This document shows, piece after piece, positions 35,201 through 44,740 of a stretch of DNA of 64,000 bases (position 1 is its first letter; every line of letters begins with the position of its first letter). The notes beneath the pieces were generated by a model. It did no database searches. It saw only the letters and a list, made by a program, of their open reading frames with translations, and had not been told where the DNA came from. The translations under genes were made by a program, and so were the position numbers. The stretch comes from Hungatella effluvii. GTDB taxonomy: Bacteria; Bacillota; Clostridia; Lachnospirales; Lachnospiraceae. The stretch spans positions 1 through 64,000 of the forward strand of contig NZ_QJKD01000026.1 of assembly GCF_003201875.1 (NCBI RefSeq). Reading direction: 5' to 3'.

Positions 35201-36987
35201 GCAACGTCAATCTGAAAAAGCTGATACTTCCCAATCTGCCCTATCTGCTCTTTGTCTATCTCTTTGACAAGGCGGCACAGGCGGCGCGGCTTGCACCGGG
35301 CGCGGACTTTTCCGCAAAGGTTTTGTCCATTGGGGAGGGCTTCACCGCTGCCTTTTCCTCATTCGCGCCGAGCCTTAACCCCGTGGATATGCTTGTCGGC
35401 GTTGCCGGGGCTGTCCTTATCCGGCTGATTGTCTACTTCAAGGGCAAGAACGCGAAGAAGTACCGCAAGAATGTAGAGTACGGTTCTGCCCGTTGGGGAA
35501 ACGCCGAGGATATACGCCCCTATGTAGACCCGGTATTTGAAAACAATATCCTCTTGACGCAGACCGAACGGCTGATGATGAGCAGCCGCCCGAAGCTGCC
35601 AAAGTACGCGAGGAACAAGAACGTCCTTGTGATCGGCGGTTCCGGCAGCGGCAAGACCCGGTTTTTCGTGAAGCCTAACCTCATGCAAATGCACAGCAGC
35701 TATGTAGTGACCGACCCCAAAGGGACGGTTTTAGTCGAGTGCGGCAAGCTCTTACAGCGGGGCGGCTACAAGATAAAAGTGCTGAACACCATCAATTTCA
35801 AAAAGAGTATGCGCTACAACCCCTTTGCCTATCTCCGCAGCGAAAAGGACATTTTGAAGCTCGTCAATACCCTAATCGCCAACACCAAAGGCGACGGGGA
35901 GAAATCCGGCGAGGATTTTTGGGTGAAAGCGGAACGGCTCTTTTATTGCGCCCTAATCGGCTATATCTGGTATGAAGCCCCGGAAGAAGAAAAGAACTTC
36001 ACGACCCTGCTTGACATGATAAACGCCAGTGAAGCCCGCGAGGACGACCCGGAATTTCAAAGCCCTGTTGACCTCATGTTTGAACGCTTGGAGGAAAAAG
36101 ACCCGGAACACTTTGCCGTGAAGCAGTATAAAAAATTCCTGTTAAGCGCGGGCAAGACCCGTTCCTCAATCCTTGTCAGTTGCGGCGCAAGGTTAGCCCC
36201 TTTTGACATTCGGGAATTGCGGGAGCTAATGGAAAACGACGAAATGGAGCTTGACACCATAGGCGACCGAAAGACCGCCCTGTTTGTCATTATCAGCGAC
36301 ACCGACGACACCTTTAACTTTGTTGTTTCAATCCTCTACACGCAGCTTTTCAACCTGTTATGCGACAAAGCCGACGACGTGTACGGCGGGCGGCTTCCCG
36401 TCCATGTGCGCTGTCTGCTTGACGAGTTCGCCAATATCGGGCAGATACCGAAGTTTGAAAAGCTCATAGCCACCATACGGAGCCGGGAAATATCAGCCTG
36501 TATCATTCTGCAATCACAGTCACAGCTAAAAGCAATTTACAAGGACAACGCCGACACCATAGTAGGGAATTGCGACACGACCCTTTTCTTGGGCGGCAAG
36601 GAGAAAACCACCCTCAAAGAAATATCGGAAATCTTGGGGAAAGAAACGATAGACAGCTTCAATACAAGCGAGAACCGGGGGCGGGAGGTTTCCCACGGGC
36701 TGAACTATCAGAAATTGGGAAAGGAGTTAATGACGCAGGACGAAATCGCGGTCATGGACGGCGGGAAATGTATCATGCAGCTTAGAGGGGTACGCCCCTT
36801 TTTCAGTGACAAGTACGACATAACGAAGCACCCGAAATACAAGTACCTGTCCGACTTTGACAAGAAGAACGCCTTTGACATGGAAAAGCACTTGCGCCGC
36901 CGCCCCGCAATCGTGAAGCCGGACGAAACATTTGACTACTACGAAATCGACACGGCAGAGTTGCAGGAGGACACCGAAAATGAATAA
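35197..36987 (+). CDS. virD4: VirD4-like coupling protein (TraG/TraD, CD1115 family)
   Basis: The 596-residue membrane-anchored ATPase links the relaxase-DNA complex to the secretion channel. Two N-terminal hydrophobic segments (about residues 9-25 and 65-85) are followed by the marker NVEYGSARWG, Walker A GGSGSGKT at 147-154, the VVTDPKGT motif near 170, and Walker B CLLDEFANIG near residue 405. This is the normal size and order for the family in Tn1549-like elements. It is translationally coupled to PcfB and to the small frame downstream. Confidence 0.94.
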   Translation: MSNVNLKKLILPNLPYLLFVYLFDKAAQAARLAPGADFSAKVLSIGEGFTAAFSSFAPSLNPVDMLVGVAGAVLIRLIVYFKGKNAKKYRKNVEYGSARWGNAEDIRPYVDPVFENNILLTQTERLMMSSRPKLPKYARNKNVLVIGGSGSGKTRFFVKPNLMQMHSSYVVTDPKGTVLVECGKLLQRGGYKIKVLNTINFKKSMRYNPFAYLRSEKDILKLVNTLIANTKGDGEKSGEDFWVKAERLFYCALIGYIWYEAPEEEKNFTTLLDMINASEAREDDPEFQSPVDLMFERLEEKDPEHFAVKQYKKFLLSAGKTRSSILVSCGARLAPFDIRELRELMENDEMELDTIGDRKTALFVIISDTDDTFNFVVSILYTQLFNLLCDKADDVYGGRLPVHVRCLLDEFANIGQIPKFEKLIATIRSREISACIILQSQSQLKAIYKDNADTIVGNCDTTLFLGGKEKTTLKEISEILGKETIDSFNTSENRGREVSHGLNYQKLGKELMTQDEIAVMDGGKCIMQLRGVRPFFSDKYDITKHPKYKYLSDFDKKNAFDMEKHLRRRPAIVKPDETFDYYEIDTAELQEDTENE

Positions 36988-37174
36988 GCGTATCAGAAAG
37001 AAAAAAGAGAAACAGCAGCTTGCATGGACTATCCGGGAGCTTGTCACAGAAACCTTGCGTCATGGAAATGTGGATAACAGGCTATTGCACTATGGAAAAC
37101 GCCATTCACAGCACATGGAAAAGCAGGAACAGCTTTCCCACGTCCTGCAAACAGCGTTTCCCACAGTTCCATAA
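36980..37174 (+). CDS. Small basic protein, unknown
   Basis: The 64-residue protein starts MNKRIRKKKEKQQLAW inside the end of the virD4 gene (eight-base overlap). It is strongly basic and His/Gln-rich, with no membrane segment. It may bind nucleic acid; no family is recognised. The overlap and GGAGG upstream (36966) support real translation. Confidence 0.5.
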   Translation: MNKRIRKKKEKQQLAWTIRELVTETLRHGNVDNRLLHYGKRHSQHMEKQEQLSHVLQTAFPTVP

Positions 37175-37408
37175 GACAGCCAGTTACCCACATTCCCACA
37201 ACGCCTGCTACGACGGAAACAGCCCCTTTTCTGCCTGTCATTAGAAAAGCAAAACCTTAAAGGAGGTGGTTTGAAATCAAAGCTGTAAACATTGGTTACA
37301 TGGTACGCGCCCCTACTTGGTAGGGCGGCAAAGTGCTATCACACACCGCATTTACACATATACAACTGAATACCGCCGCGCCGCAGCACTTGACGCAGCG
37401 CGGGGACA

Positions 37409-37438
37409 GCCGCCGGATAAGAAAACGGCGGCTTTTTT
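37409..37438 (+). terminator. Internal terminator upstream of the Maff2 gene
   Basis: GCCGCCG / CGGCGGC with a ten-base loop and six T. It lies in a 325-base stretch without a gene (37175-37499) that otherwise shows only an AGGAGG sequence at 37261 without a following frame. Confidence 0.8.
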
Positions 37439-37499
37439 CATACCCCAAAACACAATCAAACAATTTGACAGCCGCACAGCGGCAGAAAGTGAGGACTAT

Positions 37500-37718
37500 A
37501 TGGCATTTTTTACTTCGGCAATCGGCGTTTTGCAGACTTTGGTAATCGCGCTTGGCGCGGGCTTGGGTATCTGGGGCGTTATCAATCTTTTGGAGGGCTA
37601 CGGCAACGACAATCCGGGGGCTAAATCACAGGGCATGAAACAGCTCATGGCGGGGGGCGGGGTTGCCCTTATCGGCATGGTGCTTGTACCGCTGCTGTCC
37701 GGCCTGTTCACTGTATAA
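37500..37718 (+). CDS. Maff2 family membrane protein
   Basis: The 72-residue protein begins MAFFTSAIGVLQTLVIALG, the sequence that names the family, with two hydrophobic helices separated by a short Gly/Asn-rich loop (GYGNDNPGAKSQG). The size and two-helix hairpin resemble VirB2-like pilin subunits, so it may be the pilin-like component of the mating channel. That role is inference from position between coupling protein and VirB6-like protein. Confidence 0.88.
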   Translation: MAFFTSAIGVLQTLVIALGAGLGIWGVINLLEGYGNDNPGAKSQGMKQLMAGGGVALIGMVLVPLLSGLFTV

Positions 37719-37734
37719 GCGCGGGTAACAGCCT

Positions 37735-38604
37735 ATGCAGAGCATACTTGACGCGATTAACGAATGGATAAAAGAAATCCTAATCGGAGCGATAAACGGT
37801 AATCTGTCAACTATGTTCGGGGACGTAAACGAGAAAGTCGGCACAATCGCAGGGCAGGTAGGGCAGACCCCGCAGGGGTGGAATGGTAATATCTTTTCCA
37901 TGATACAGACCCTTTCCGAAAATGTAATCGTACCCATTGCGGGGCTTGTCATTACCTACGTCCTATGCTACGAGCTAATCAGCATGGTAACGGAAAAGAA
38001 CAATATGCACGACGTTGACACGTCCATGTTCTTTAAGTGGTTTTTCAAGGCGTGGGTGGCGGTATTCCTCGTCACCCACACCTTTGATATAACAATGGCG
38101 GTGTTCGATATGGCGCAGCACGTCGTATCGGGCGCGGCGGGGGTAATCGGCGGCAACACGAACATAGACGTTGCCGCCGCCCTTGAAGCCATGCAGCAGG
38201 GGCTTGACGCAATGGAAATCCCCGAACTTTTACTGCTCGTCATGGAAACAAGCCTTGTCAGCCTTTGCATGAAAATCATGTCGGTGCTGATAACGGTTAT
38301 CCTGTACGGCAGAATGATAGAAATATACCTGTACTGTTCCGTTTCCCCTATCCCGTTCGCAACTATGACAAACCGGGAGTGGGGGCAGATTGGGAACAAC
38401 TACCTCAAAGGCTTAATAGCACTCGGCTTTCAAGGCTTCCTGATTATGATATGCGTCGGCATTTATGCGGTACTGGTGAATGACATGATAATAGCGGACA
38501 ATCTGCACAGCGCGATTTTTTCCCTTGCAGCCTATACCGTTATCCTCTGCTTTTCCCTGTTCAAATCCGGCGCGCTTGCAAAGTCGGTATTTTCCGCGCA
38601 TTAG
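37735..38604 (+). CDS. VirB6/TrbL-like conjugal transfer membrane protein (CD1112 family)
   Basis: The 289-residue protein has about six predicted membrane helices and the family pattern EWIKEILIGAINGNLSTMF at its start and MIEIYLYCSVSPIPFATM in the second half. It forms part of the inner-membrane channel of the type IV secretion system. It follows the Maff2 gene by 16 bases. Two strong hairpins lie between it and PrgI. Confidence 0.9.
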   Translation: MQSILDAINEWIKEILIGAINGNLSTMFGDVNEKVGTIAGQVGQTPQGWNGNIFSMIQTLSENVIVPIAGLVITYVLCYELISMVTEKNNMHDVDTSMFFKWFFKAWVAVFLVTHTFDITMAVFDMAQHVVSGAAGVIGGNTNIDVAAALEAMQQGLDAMEIPELLLLVMETSLVSLCMKIMSVLITVILYGRMIEIYLYCSVSPIPFATMTNREWGQIGNNYLKGLIALGFQGFLIMICVGIYAVLVNDMIIADNLHSAIFSLAAYTVILCFSLFKSGALAKSVFSAH

Positions 38605-38605
38605 C

Positions 38606-38717
38606 CGCGTGTCAAGGGCAGGGTGGAGATTTTGCAGGGCAAAATACGACCCGACCTTGACGCGCTAACACCTAAACACCCTATGGACAGGGCAGACGGC
38701 ACACTTGACCGTTGCCC
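38606..38717 (+). other. Two strong intercistronic hairpins
   Basis: The first has outer stem CGCGTGTCAAGG / CCTTGACGCG with a one-base bulge and inner ATTTTGC-AGG-GCAAAAT (38606-38664). The second is GGGCAGACGG / CCGTTGCCC (38690-38717). Neither has a T run. They may stabilise mRNA or lower expression between the VirB6-like and PrgI genes. Confidence 0.6.
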
Positions 38718-38769
38718 TTGATTACCCTATGGGGAACTATCAACAGCCAACAGCGAAAGGAGGTATTCA

Positions 38770-39186
38770 ATGGCGTATGTACCCGTACCCAAAGACTTAA
38801 CAAAAGTCAAAACAAAGGTTGCATTAAACCTTACCAAACGGCAGCTTATATGTTTCAGCGCGGCTCTCCTTATCGGACTGCCGCTTTTCTTTTTACTCAA
38901 AGACAGCGCAGGGACGAGCCTTGCGGCGTTCGTGATGATACTTGTCATGCTGCCCTGTTTCCTCATTGCCATGTATGAGAAACACGGACAGCCCCTTGAA
39001 GTGGTGGTAAAAAACATCATTCAGACAAAGTTTGCCCGACCAAAGGAACGCCCCTACCAGACAGAAAACCTATACGCCGTTATCGAACGGCAGCGAAAAC
39101 TTGAAAAGGAGGTATCAGCGATTGTCAAAGGCACAGCACACAAAGAAACAAGGCGCGGCGCAGGAAGCAAGCCCCGCAAAGGCTAA
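38770..39186 (+). CDS. PrgI family protein (VirB3-like)
   Basis: The 138-residue protein has the PrgI start (VPVPKDLTKVKTKVALNLTKRQ) and two membrane helices (about residues 33-70), then a cytoplasmic tail FARPKERPYQTENLY. PrgI proteins take the place of VirB3 next to VirB4 in Gram-positive conjugation systems. AAAGGAGG precedes the ATG. Its 3' end overlaps the VirB4 gene by 65 bases in another frame. Confidence 0.92.
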   Translation: MAYVPVPKDLTKVKTKVALNLTKRQLICFSAALLIGLPLFFLLKDSAGTSLAAFVMILVMLPCFLIAMYEKHGQPLEVVVKNIIQTKFARPKERPYQTENLYAVIERQRKLEKEVSAIVKGTAHKETRRGAGSKPRKG

Positions 39187-41548
39187 ACGCAAACTGACCC
39201 GCGCCGAAAAGAAACAGATCACCGCCCTTATCCAAAAAGCAAAGGGCGACGGAAAGGCGCACACCGCGCAGCAGACTATCCCCTACTTGCAGATGTACCC
39301 GGACGGTATCTGCAAGGTGTCGGAAAAGAAATACAGCAAGTGTTTGGAGTACGACGACATTAACTATCAGCTTGCACAGGCTGATGATAAAACGGCTATC
39401 TTTGAAAACTGGTGCGACTTCCTCAATTACTTTGACGCTTCCGTGTCGGTGCAGCTCTCTTTCATCAATCAGGGGACGCAGCACGACAAGGCGCAAAAGG
39501 CGATTGACATTGCCCCGCAGGACGACGCTTTCAACTCTATCCGCACCGAATACGCGGATATGCTGAAAAATCAGCTTGCAAAGGGCAACAACGGGCTTGA
39601 AAAGCACAAATACATCACATTTTCTATCGAAGCCGACAATCTGAACGCGGCAAAGGCGCGGCTTGCCCGCATTGAAACCGACATACTGAACAATTTCAAA
39701 GTGCTTGGCGTGTCTGCCCGCCCCATGACGGGCTATGACCGCTTGCAGACCCTACACGGCGTATTCCACCCGGAGGGCGAACCGTTCACGTTTGATTGGG
39801 CTTGGCTTGCCCCGTCCGGGCTTACCACAAAGGACTTTATCGCCCCGTCCTCTTTCCGCTTTGGCGAGGGGCGCACGTTCCGCATGGGGCGCAAAGTCGG
39901 CGCGGTATCGTTCTTACAGATACTTGCGCCGGAGCTGAACGACCGTATGCTTGCGGACATTCTCGACCTTGAAACAGGCGTGATTGTCAATCTGCATATC
40001 AAGAGTATCGACCAGACCGAAGCAATCAAGACCATTAAGCGCAAGATAACCGACCTTGACAAGATGAAGATTGAAGAACAGAAAAAAGCCGTCCGCAGCG
40101 GGTACGACATGGATATTATCCCCTCTGACCTTGCCACGTTCGGCGCAGAAGCAAAAAATCTCTTGCAGGACTTACAGAGCCGCAATGAAAGAATGTTCCT
40201 CTTGACGTTCCTTGTGGTGAACATGGCAGACACGAAGCAGAAACTTGAAAATGACGTGTTCGCGGCGGCAGGTATCGCGCAGAAATATAATTGTGCGCTG
40301 ACCCGCCTTGACTATCAGCAGGAAGCGGGGCTTATGTCAAGCGTCCCTATCGGTGAGAACCTTATCCCCATTCAAAGGGGCTTGACGACGAGCAGCACCG
40401 CAATTTTCATTCCTTTTATCACGCAGGAGCTTTTTCAGCAGGGCGAAGCCCTCTACTACGGGCTGAACGCTTTAAGCAACAACATGATTTTATGCGACCG
40501 CAAGCAGCTCAAAAACCCGAACGGGCTTATCTTGGGAACCCCCGGAAGCGGTAAATCCTTTGCGGCAAAGCGGGAAATGACAAATGCGTTCCTCATTACC
40601 GACGACGACATTATCATTTGTGACCCGGAAGCCGAGTATTACCCCCTTGTGCAGCGGCTACACGGACAGGTTATCCGCATTTCGCCCACAAGCACACAGT
40701 ATGTAAACCCTATGGACATAAACCTCAATTACAGCGAGGACGACAACCCCCTTGCTCTGAAAAGCGATTTTATCCTTTCCCTTTGCGAGCTTGTGATTGG
40801 CGGCAAGGAGGGCTTGCAGCCCGTAGAAAAGACCGTCATTGACCGCGCCGTGAGGAACGTGTACCGCCTGTTTTTGGCAGACCCCGACCCGGCGAAAATG
40901 CCGATATTGGGCGACCTGTACGACGAGCTGTTGAAGCAGCCGGAGCCGGAAGCGGCGCGGATTGCGGCGGCGTTGGAGCTTTATGTTTCCGGCTCTCTGA
41001 ACGTCTTTAATCATAGAACCAACGTGGAGCTTGAAAACCGCCTTGTCTGCTTTGACATTAAGCAGCTTGGGAAGCAGCTCAAAAAGTTAGGTATGCTTAT
41101 CGTGCAAGACCAGACTTGGAACCGGGTAACAATCAACCGCGCCGAGAAAAAGGCGACCCGCTACTACATGGACGAATTTCACTTGCTGCTCAAAGAGGAA
41201 CAGACCGCTGCTTACAGCGTGGAAATCTGGAAGCGTTTTCGTAAATGGGGCGGTATTCCGACAGCAATCACGCAGAATGTCAAAGACTTATTGAGCAGCC
41301 GCGAGGTGGAGAACATCTTTGAAAACAGCGACTTTGTGTTAATGCTCAATCAAGCCGCCGGCGACCGGGCTATCCTTGCGAAGCAGCTTTCCATTTCGCC
41401 GCAGCAGATGAAGTATGTCACCCACACCGAAGCGGGCGAGGGCTTGATTTTCTTTGGTAACGTGGTGCTGCCCTTTGTAGACCGCTTCCCGACCAACACG
41501 GAGCTTTACAGGGTAATGACGACAAAGCCGGAGGAAACAGGCGTATGA
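39122..41548 (+). CDS. virB4: VirB4-like conjugation ATPase (CD1110 family, TTG start)
   Basis: The 808-residue motor ATPase of the type IV secretion system has Walker A GTPGSGKS at residues 472-479, DPEAEYYPLV shortly after, and Walker B YYMDEFHLLL near residue 683. The start is assigned to a TTG at 39122 because AAAAGGAGGT lies eight bases upstream; an earlier ATG at 39032 lies deep in the prgI gene without an RBS. The Mom-like gene starts by ATGA overlap at the stop. Confidence 0.94.
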   Translation: MSKAQHTKKQGAAQEASPAKAKRKLTRAEKKQITALIQKAKGDGKAHTAQQTIPYLQMYPDGICKVSEKKYSKCLEYDDINYQLAQADDKTAIFENWCDFLNYFDASVSVQLSFINQGTQHDKAQKAIDIAPQDDAFNSIRTEYADMLKNQLAKGNNGLEKHKYITFSIEADNLNAAKARLARIETDILNNFKVLGVSARPMTGYDRLQTLHGVFHPEGEPFTFDWAWLAPSGLTTKDFIAPSSFRFGEGRTFRMGRKVGAVSFLQILAPELNDRMLADILDLETGVIVNLHIKSIDQTEAIKTIKRKITDLDKMKIEEQKKAVRSGYDMDIIPSDLATFGAEAKNLLQDLQSRNERMFLLTFLVVNMADTKQKLENDVFAAAGIAQKYNCALTRLDYQQEAGLMSSVPIGENLIPIQRGLTTSSTAIFIPFITQELFQQGEALYYGLNALSNNMILCDRKQLKNPNGLILGTPGSGKSFAAKREMTNAFLITDDDIIICDPEAEYYPLVQRLHGQVIRISPTSTQYVNPMDINLNYSEDDNPLALKSDFILSLCELVIGGKEGLQPVEKTVIDRAVRNVYRLFLADPDPAKMPILGDLYDELLKQPEPEAARIAAALELYVSGSLNVFNHRTNVELENRLVCFDIKQLGKQLKKLGMLIVQDQTWNRVTINRAEKKATRYYMDEFHLLLKEEQTAAYSVEIWKRFRKWGGIPTAITQNVKDLLSSREVENIFENSDFVLMLNQAAGDRAILAKQLSISPQQMKYVTHTEAGEGLIFFGNVVLPFVDRFPTNTELYRVMTTKPEETGV

Positions 41549-42369
41549 GCAGCCGGAAAGGAGCAAACAGCAGCCCCCGTCTTACGGTAAAGGAACTTGA
41601 CCCGGAAACGGCAGTTTCCTTTATCCGGGCATACCACTATTCAAAGGTGCTGCCCCGTCTGACCCGCTGCTACTTGGGATTTTACAGGGGCGGGGAGCTT
41701 TCCGGCGTGGTATCGCTTGGGTGGGGGACGCAGCCGTTACAGACCATAAAAAAGATTTTCCCGCGCCACACCCTTTTGACCGCTGACTACTTGGAAATCG
41801 GGAAAATGTGCTTCCTGCCGTCCGAGAACGGCAACCAGTATTTCGGCAGCCTTGCCCTCTCTGCCCTTATCGGGTGGTTACGGGAGCATACGGGCTGTCT
41901 TTTTCTTTACACCCTTGCGGACGGCATAATGGGAAAATGCGGCTATGTCTATCAGGCGGCGAACTTCCGCTATCTTGGGAGCTTCACCACAAGCGTTTAC
42001 CGCCATACCGCAACCGGGGAAAAGATACACCCCCGCAGCGCAGGGCAGCTTTTGGCGGAAAACGCCGCCTTTGACGGCGTGGCAAAGCGGCACTGGCTGA
42101 CCCATGAATTTTGCAGCATGAAAGGCATTGAGAAAATCAACGGGCGAATGTTCCGCTACATCTACCCGCTGACAAAGGAAGCCTTGAAAATCCTGCAAAG
42201 CTACCCGCAGTACCGACACATGACCTATCCAAAGGAGAAAGACCTTTCCTTTGCCGTCCGCACCGGGCGCAGACAGTACACAGAAATACCGCCGCCGCGC
42301 TTCAACCGGGAAGCGTGCTGTTATAACCCGCAGAAGTGCGGCGGCGCACAAGGAGGTGTGAACTTTTGA
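41545..42369 (+). CDS. Mom-like DNA modification protein
   Basis: The 274-residue protein resembles the Mom family of phage Mu, which adds a carbamoylmethyl-type group to adenine in DNA and protects it from restriction. Visible family traits are the GNAT-like core with RAYHYSKVLPRLTRCYLG near residue 28, YLEIGKMCFLP near 80 and the GSLALSALIGWLR helix. It is tightly coupled at both ends (four-base overlaps with virB4 and the CHAP gene), so it is made together with the secretion apparatus. A role in shielding transferred DNA is inference. Confidence 0.75.
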   Translation: MSSRKGANSSPRLTVKELDPETAVSFIRAYHYSKVLPRLTRCYLGFYRGGELSGVVSLGWGTQPLQTIKKIFPRHTLLTADYLEIGKMCFLPSENGNQYFGSLALSALIGWLREHTGCLFLYTLADGIMGKCGYVYQAANFRYLGSFTTSVYRHTATGEKIHPRSAGQLLAENAAFDGVAKRHWLTHEFCSMKGIEKINGRMFRYIYPLTKEALKILQSYPQYRHMTYPKEKDLSFAVRTGRRQYTEIPPPRFNREACCYNPQKCGGAQGGVNF

Positions 42370-44450
42370 AGCAATACAAACCCCGCGATAAAATCACGCA
42401 GAAAATGACCCGCGACGGCTTGGTGGAAGTCAACGAAGCGCAGCAGACCGCCGAGCGTATCAGCCGCCGGGAACAGGACGCGGACTTTCAGAAAACCCCG
42501 GAGCAGCAAGCGGCACAGGACGCGGCGGTGCAGCTTAACCCCTTATCGTCCGGCACGTCGCCGCCCCATGCGCCGGGGCTTGCCATGAAGCCGGACACGG
42601 GAACCGCCGAACAGGTTTTTGAACATATCGACGGGCGGCACACCCGCAAGGCGGCAAAAAAAGCAGCGCGGAAAGCACAGCAGGAAGCCACCGCACGAAC
42701 GAAGTCGTCCCGTCTGCAATTCACCGACGAGGAACGCGCCACCCCGGAGCTTGAAACGTATATCAAGAAATTCGACAAAGCCGCCGACCGTCTGGACGCG
42801 GCAAAGGCGGCTATCCCCAAAAAGAAAACCCTTGCCGCAGAACGCACCTTTGACGAAGCCACAGGCAGGGGCAAGACCCGGCTTCACTTTGAGGAAAAGG
42901 AAAAGCCCATGCCCGGAAAGCCCGCCAAAAACCCGCTGTCCCGCCCCGCGCAGGAAGCGGGCATTTTCGTACACAACAAAATCCACAGCGTCGAAAAGGA
43001 TAATTCCGGCGTGGAGGGGGCGCACAAATCCGAGGAAGCCGCCGAGCGTTTAGGGAAGTACACGACCCGCAAAATCAAACAGGGCTACCGCAGCCACAAG
43101 CTGAAACCCTACCGGGCGGCGGCGAAAGCGGAAAAAGCGGCGGCAAATGCAAACGTCAATTTCCAGTACCACAAGGCACTTACCAATAACCCGCAGCTTG
43201 CAAGCAACCCCGTTTCCCGCCTATGGCAGAAGCAGCAAATCAAGCGGCAGTATGCAAAGGCGGCAAGGGCGGGCGGCGCAAAGGGCATACGCGGCGCAGC
43301 CGAGAACGTCCGCAGGACGGCAAAGAAAACCGCTGAAAAAACAAGGCAGACGGCAGCGTTCGTTGCCCGCCACCCGGCGGGGGTAATCATTGCCATTGCC
43401 GCGTTGCTCTTATTCATCATGGTATTTGCGGGGCTGTCCTCTTGTTCCTCTATGTTTTCCGGCACGTTAAACGGCGTGTTGGGAACGTCCTACACGTCGG
43501 AGGACAGCGACCTTGTAGCCGTGGAAAACGCCTATGTTTCCAAAGAAAACGAGCTGCAAAGCCGGATAGACAATATCGAGCGCGACTATCCCGGCTATGA
43601 CGAGTACCGCTATGACCTTGCGGCAATCGGGCATAACCCCCATGAATTAGCGTCCTACCTCACCGCCCTTTTACAGACCTACACCCCGGAAAGCGCACAG
43701 GCAGAACTAAACCGCGTCTTTGATAAGCAGTACACCCTTACCATAACGGAAACCGTGGAAATCCGCTACCGCACCGAAACAAGCACTGACGAGGACGGGA
43801 ACACCACCACCGAGGAAGTCCCTTACGAGTATTACATTCTCAATGTGAAGCTGACAAATAAGCCCATATCGTCCCTTGCGCCGGAGCTGCTTACCCCGGA
43901 ACAGCTTGAAATGTTCCGTGTCTATCTGGAAACAAGCGGCAACAAGCCGCTGATATTCGGCGGCGGCTCTCCAGACGGAACCCCGTCGGAGGATTTAAGC
44001 GGCGTGGACTTTGTAAACGGCACACGCCCCGGCAATACCGCCGTTGTAGACATAGCGAAAGCGCAAGTCGGCAACGTGGGCGGCTATCCCTATTGGAGCT
44101 GGTACGGCTTCAACAGCCGCGTGGAATGGTGCGCCTGTTTCGTGTCATGGTGCTATAACCAGATGGGGAAAAGCGAACCCCGCTTTGCCGCCTGCCAGTC
44201 GCAGGGTATTCCGTGGTTCCAGTCACACGGGCAATGGGGCGACCGCAGCTATCCAAACATAGCCCCCGGCGACGCTATCTTTTTTGACTGGGATTTAGAC
44301 GGAAGCGCAGACCATGTAGGGATTGTCATAGGCACAGACGGGAGCCGTGTCTACACCGTCGAGGGCAATTCCGGCGACGCTTGCAAGGTAAAGAGCTATT
44401 CCCTTGACTATGCCTGTATCAAGGGCTACGGGCTGATGAACTGGAACTGA
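42366..44450 (+). CDS. CHAP-domain cell-wall hydrolase of the conjugation system (CD1108 family, TTG start)
   Basis: The 694-residue protein starts at a TTG eight bases after AAGGAGGTG. A long Lys/Arg/Ala-rich cytoplasmic region (1-335) is followed by one membrane helix (about 340-362, GVIIAIAALLLFIMVFAG), a coiled extracellular domain, and a C-terminal CHAP amidase domain with catalytic Cys in EWCACFVSWC and His in SADHVGIV. It is expected to open peptidoglycan locally for the mating channel, like VirB1. Its start overlaps the Mom-like gene. Confidence 0.9.
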   Translation: MKQYKPRDKITQKMTRDGLVEVNEAQQTAERISRREQDADFQKTPEQQAAQDAAVQLNPLSSGTSPPHAPGLAMKPDTGTAEQVFEHIDGRHTRKAAKKAARKAQQEATARTKSSRLQFTDEERATPELETYIKKFDKAADRLDAAKAAIPKKKTLAAERTFDEATGRGKTRLHFEEKEKPMPGKPAKNPLSRPAQEAGIFVHNKIHSVEKDNSGVEGAHKSEEAAERLGKYTTRKIKQGYRSHKLKPYRAAAKAEKAAANANVNFQYHKALTNNPQLASNPVSRLWQKQQIKRQYAKAARAGGAKGIRGAAENVRRTAKKTAEKTRQTAAFVARHPAGVIIAIAALLLFIMVFAGLSSCSSMFSGTLNGVLGTSYTSEDSDLVAVENAYVSKENELQSRIDNIERDYPGYDEYRYDLAAIGHNPHELASYLTALLQTYTPESAQAELNRVFDKQYTLTITETVEIRYRTETSTDEDGNTTTEEVPYEYYILNVKLTNKPISSLAPELLTPEQLEMFRVYLETSGNKPLIFGGGSPDGTPSEDLSGVDFVNGTRPGNTAVVDIAKAQVGNVGGYPYWSWYGFNSRVEWCACFVSWCYNQMGKSEPRFAACQSQGIPWFQSHGQWGDRSYPNIAPGDAIFFDWDLDGSADHVGIVIGTDGSRVYTVEGNSGDACKVKSYSLDYACIKGYGLMNWN

Positions 44451-44482
44451 CAGGCATTGAAAACTGAAAGGAGTATCACAGA

Positions 44483-44740
44483 ATGGAAAACAAGAAAATT
44501 GACCGTATCGACCGGGAAATCCAAAAGACCCGCGAGAAAATTACCGAATACCAGAACAGGCTGAAAGGGCTTGAAGCGCAGAAAACCGAAGCGGAAAACC
44601 TGCAAATCGTTCAGCTTGTGCGTTCCATGCGGCTGTCCCCGCAGGAGCTTACCGCCATGCTTGGGAAAGAGCCTATCCCCGGCATTGCCACCGTACCCGC
44701 CGATCACAACGGACAGGAGGAAACCGAAGATGAAGAATAA
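44483..44740 (+). CDS. DUF4315 family protein
   Basis: The 85-residue protein has an N-terminal coiled coil ([20 protein letters not shown], then [17 protein letters not shown]) and the motif [12 protein letters not shown]. It is found at this position in Tn1549-like elements and has no known function. GAAAGGAG precedes it, and it overlaps the DUF4366 gene by 11 bases. Confidence 0.85.
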   Translation: MENKKIDRIDREIQKTREKITEYQNRLKGLEAQKTEAENLQIVQLVRSMRLSPQELTAMLGKEPIPGIATVPADHNGQEETEDEE

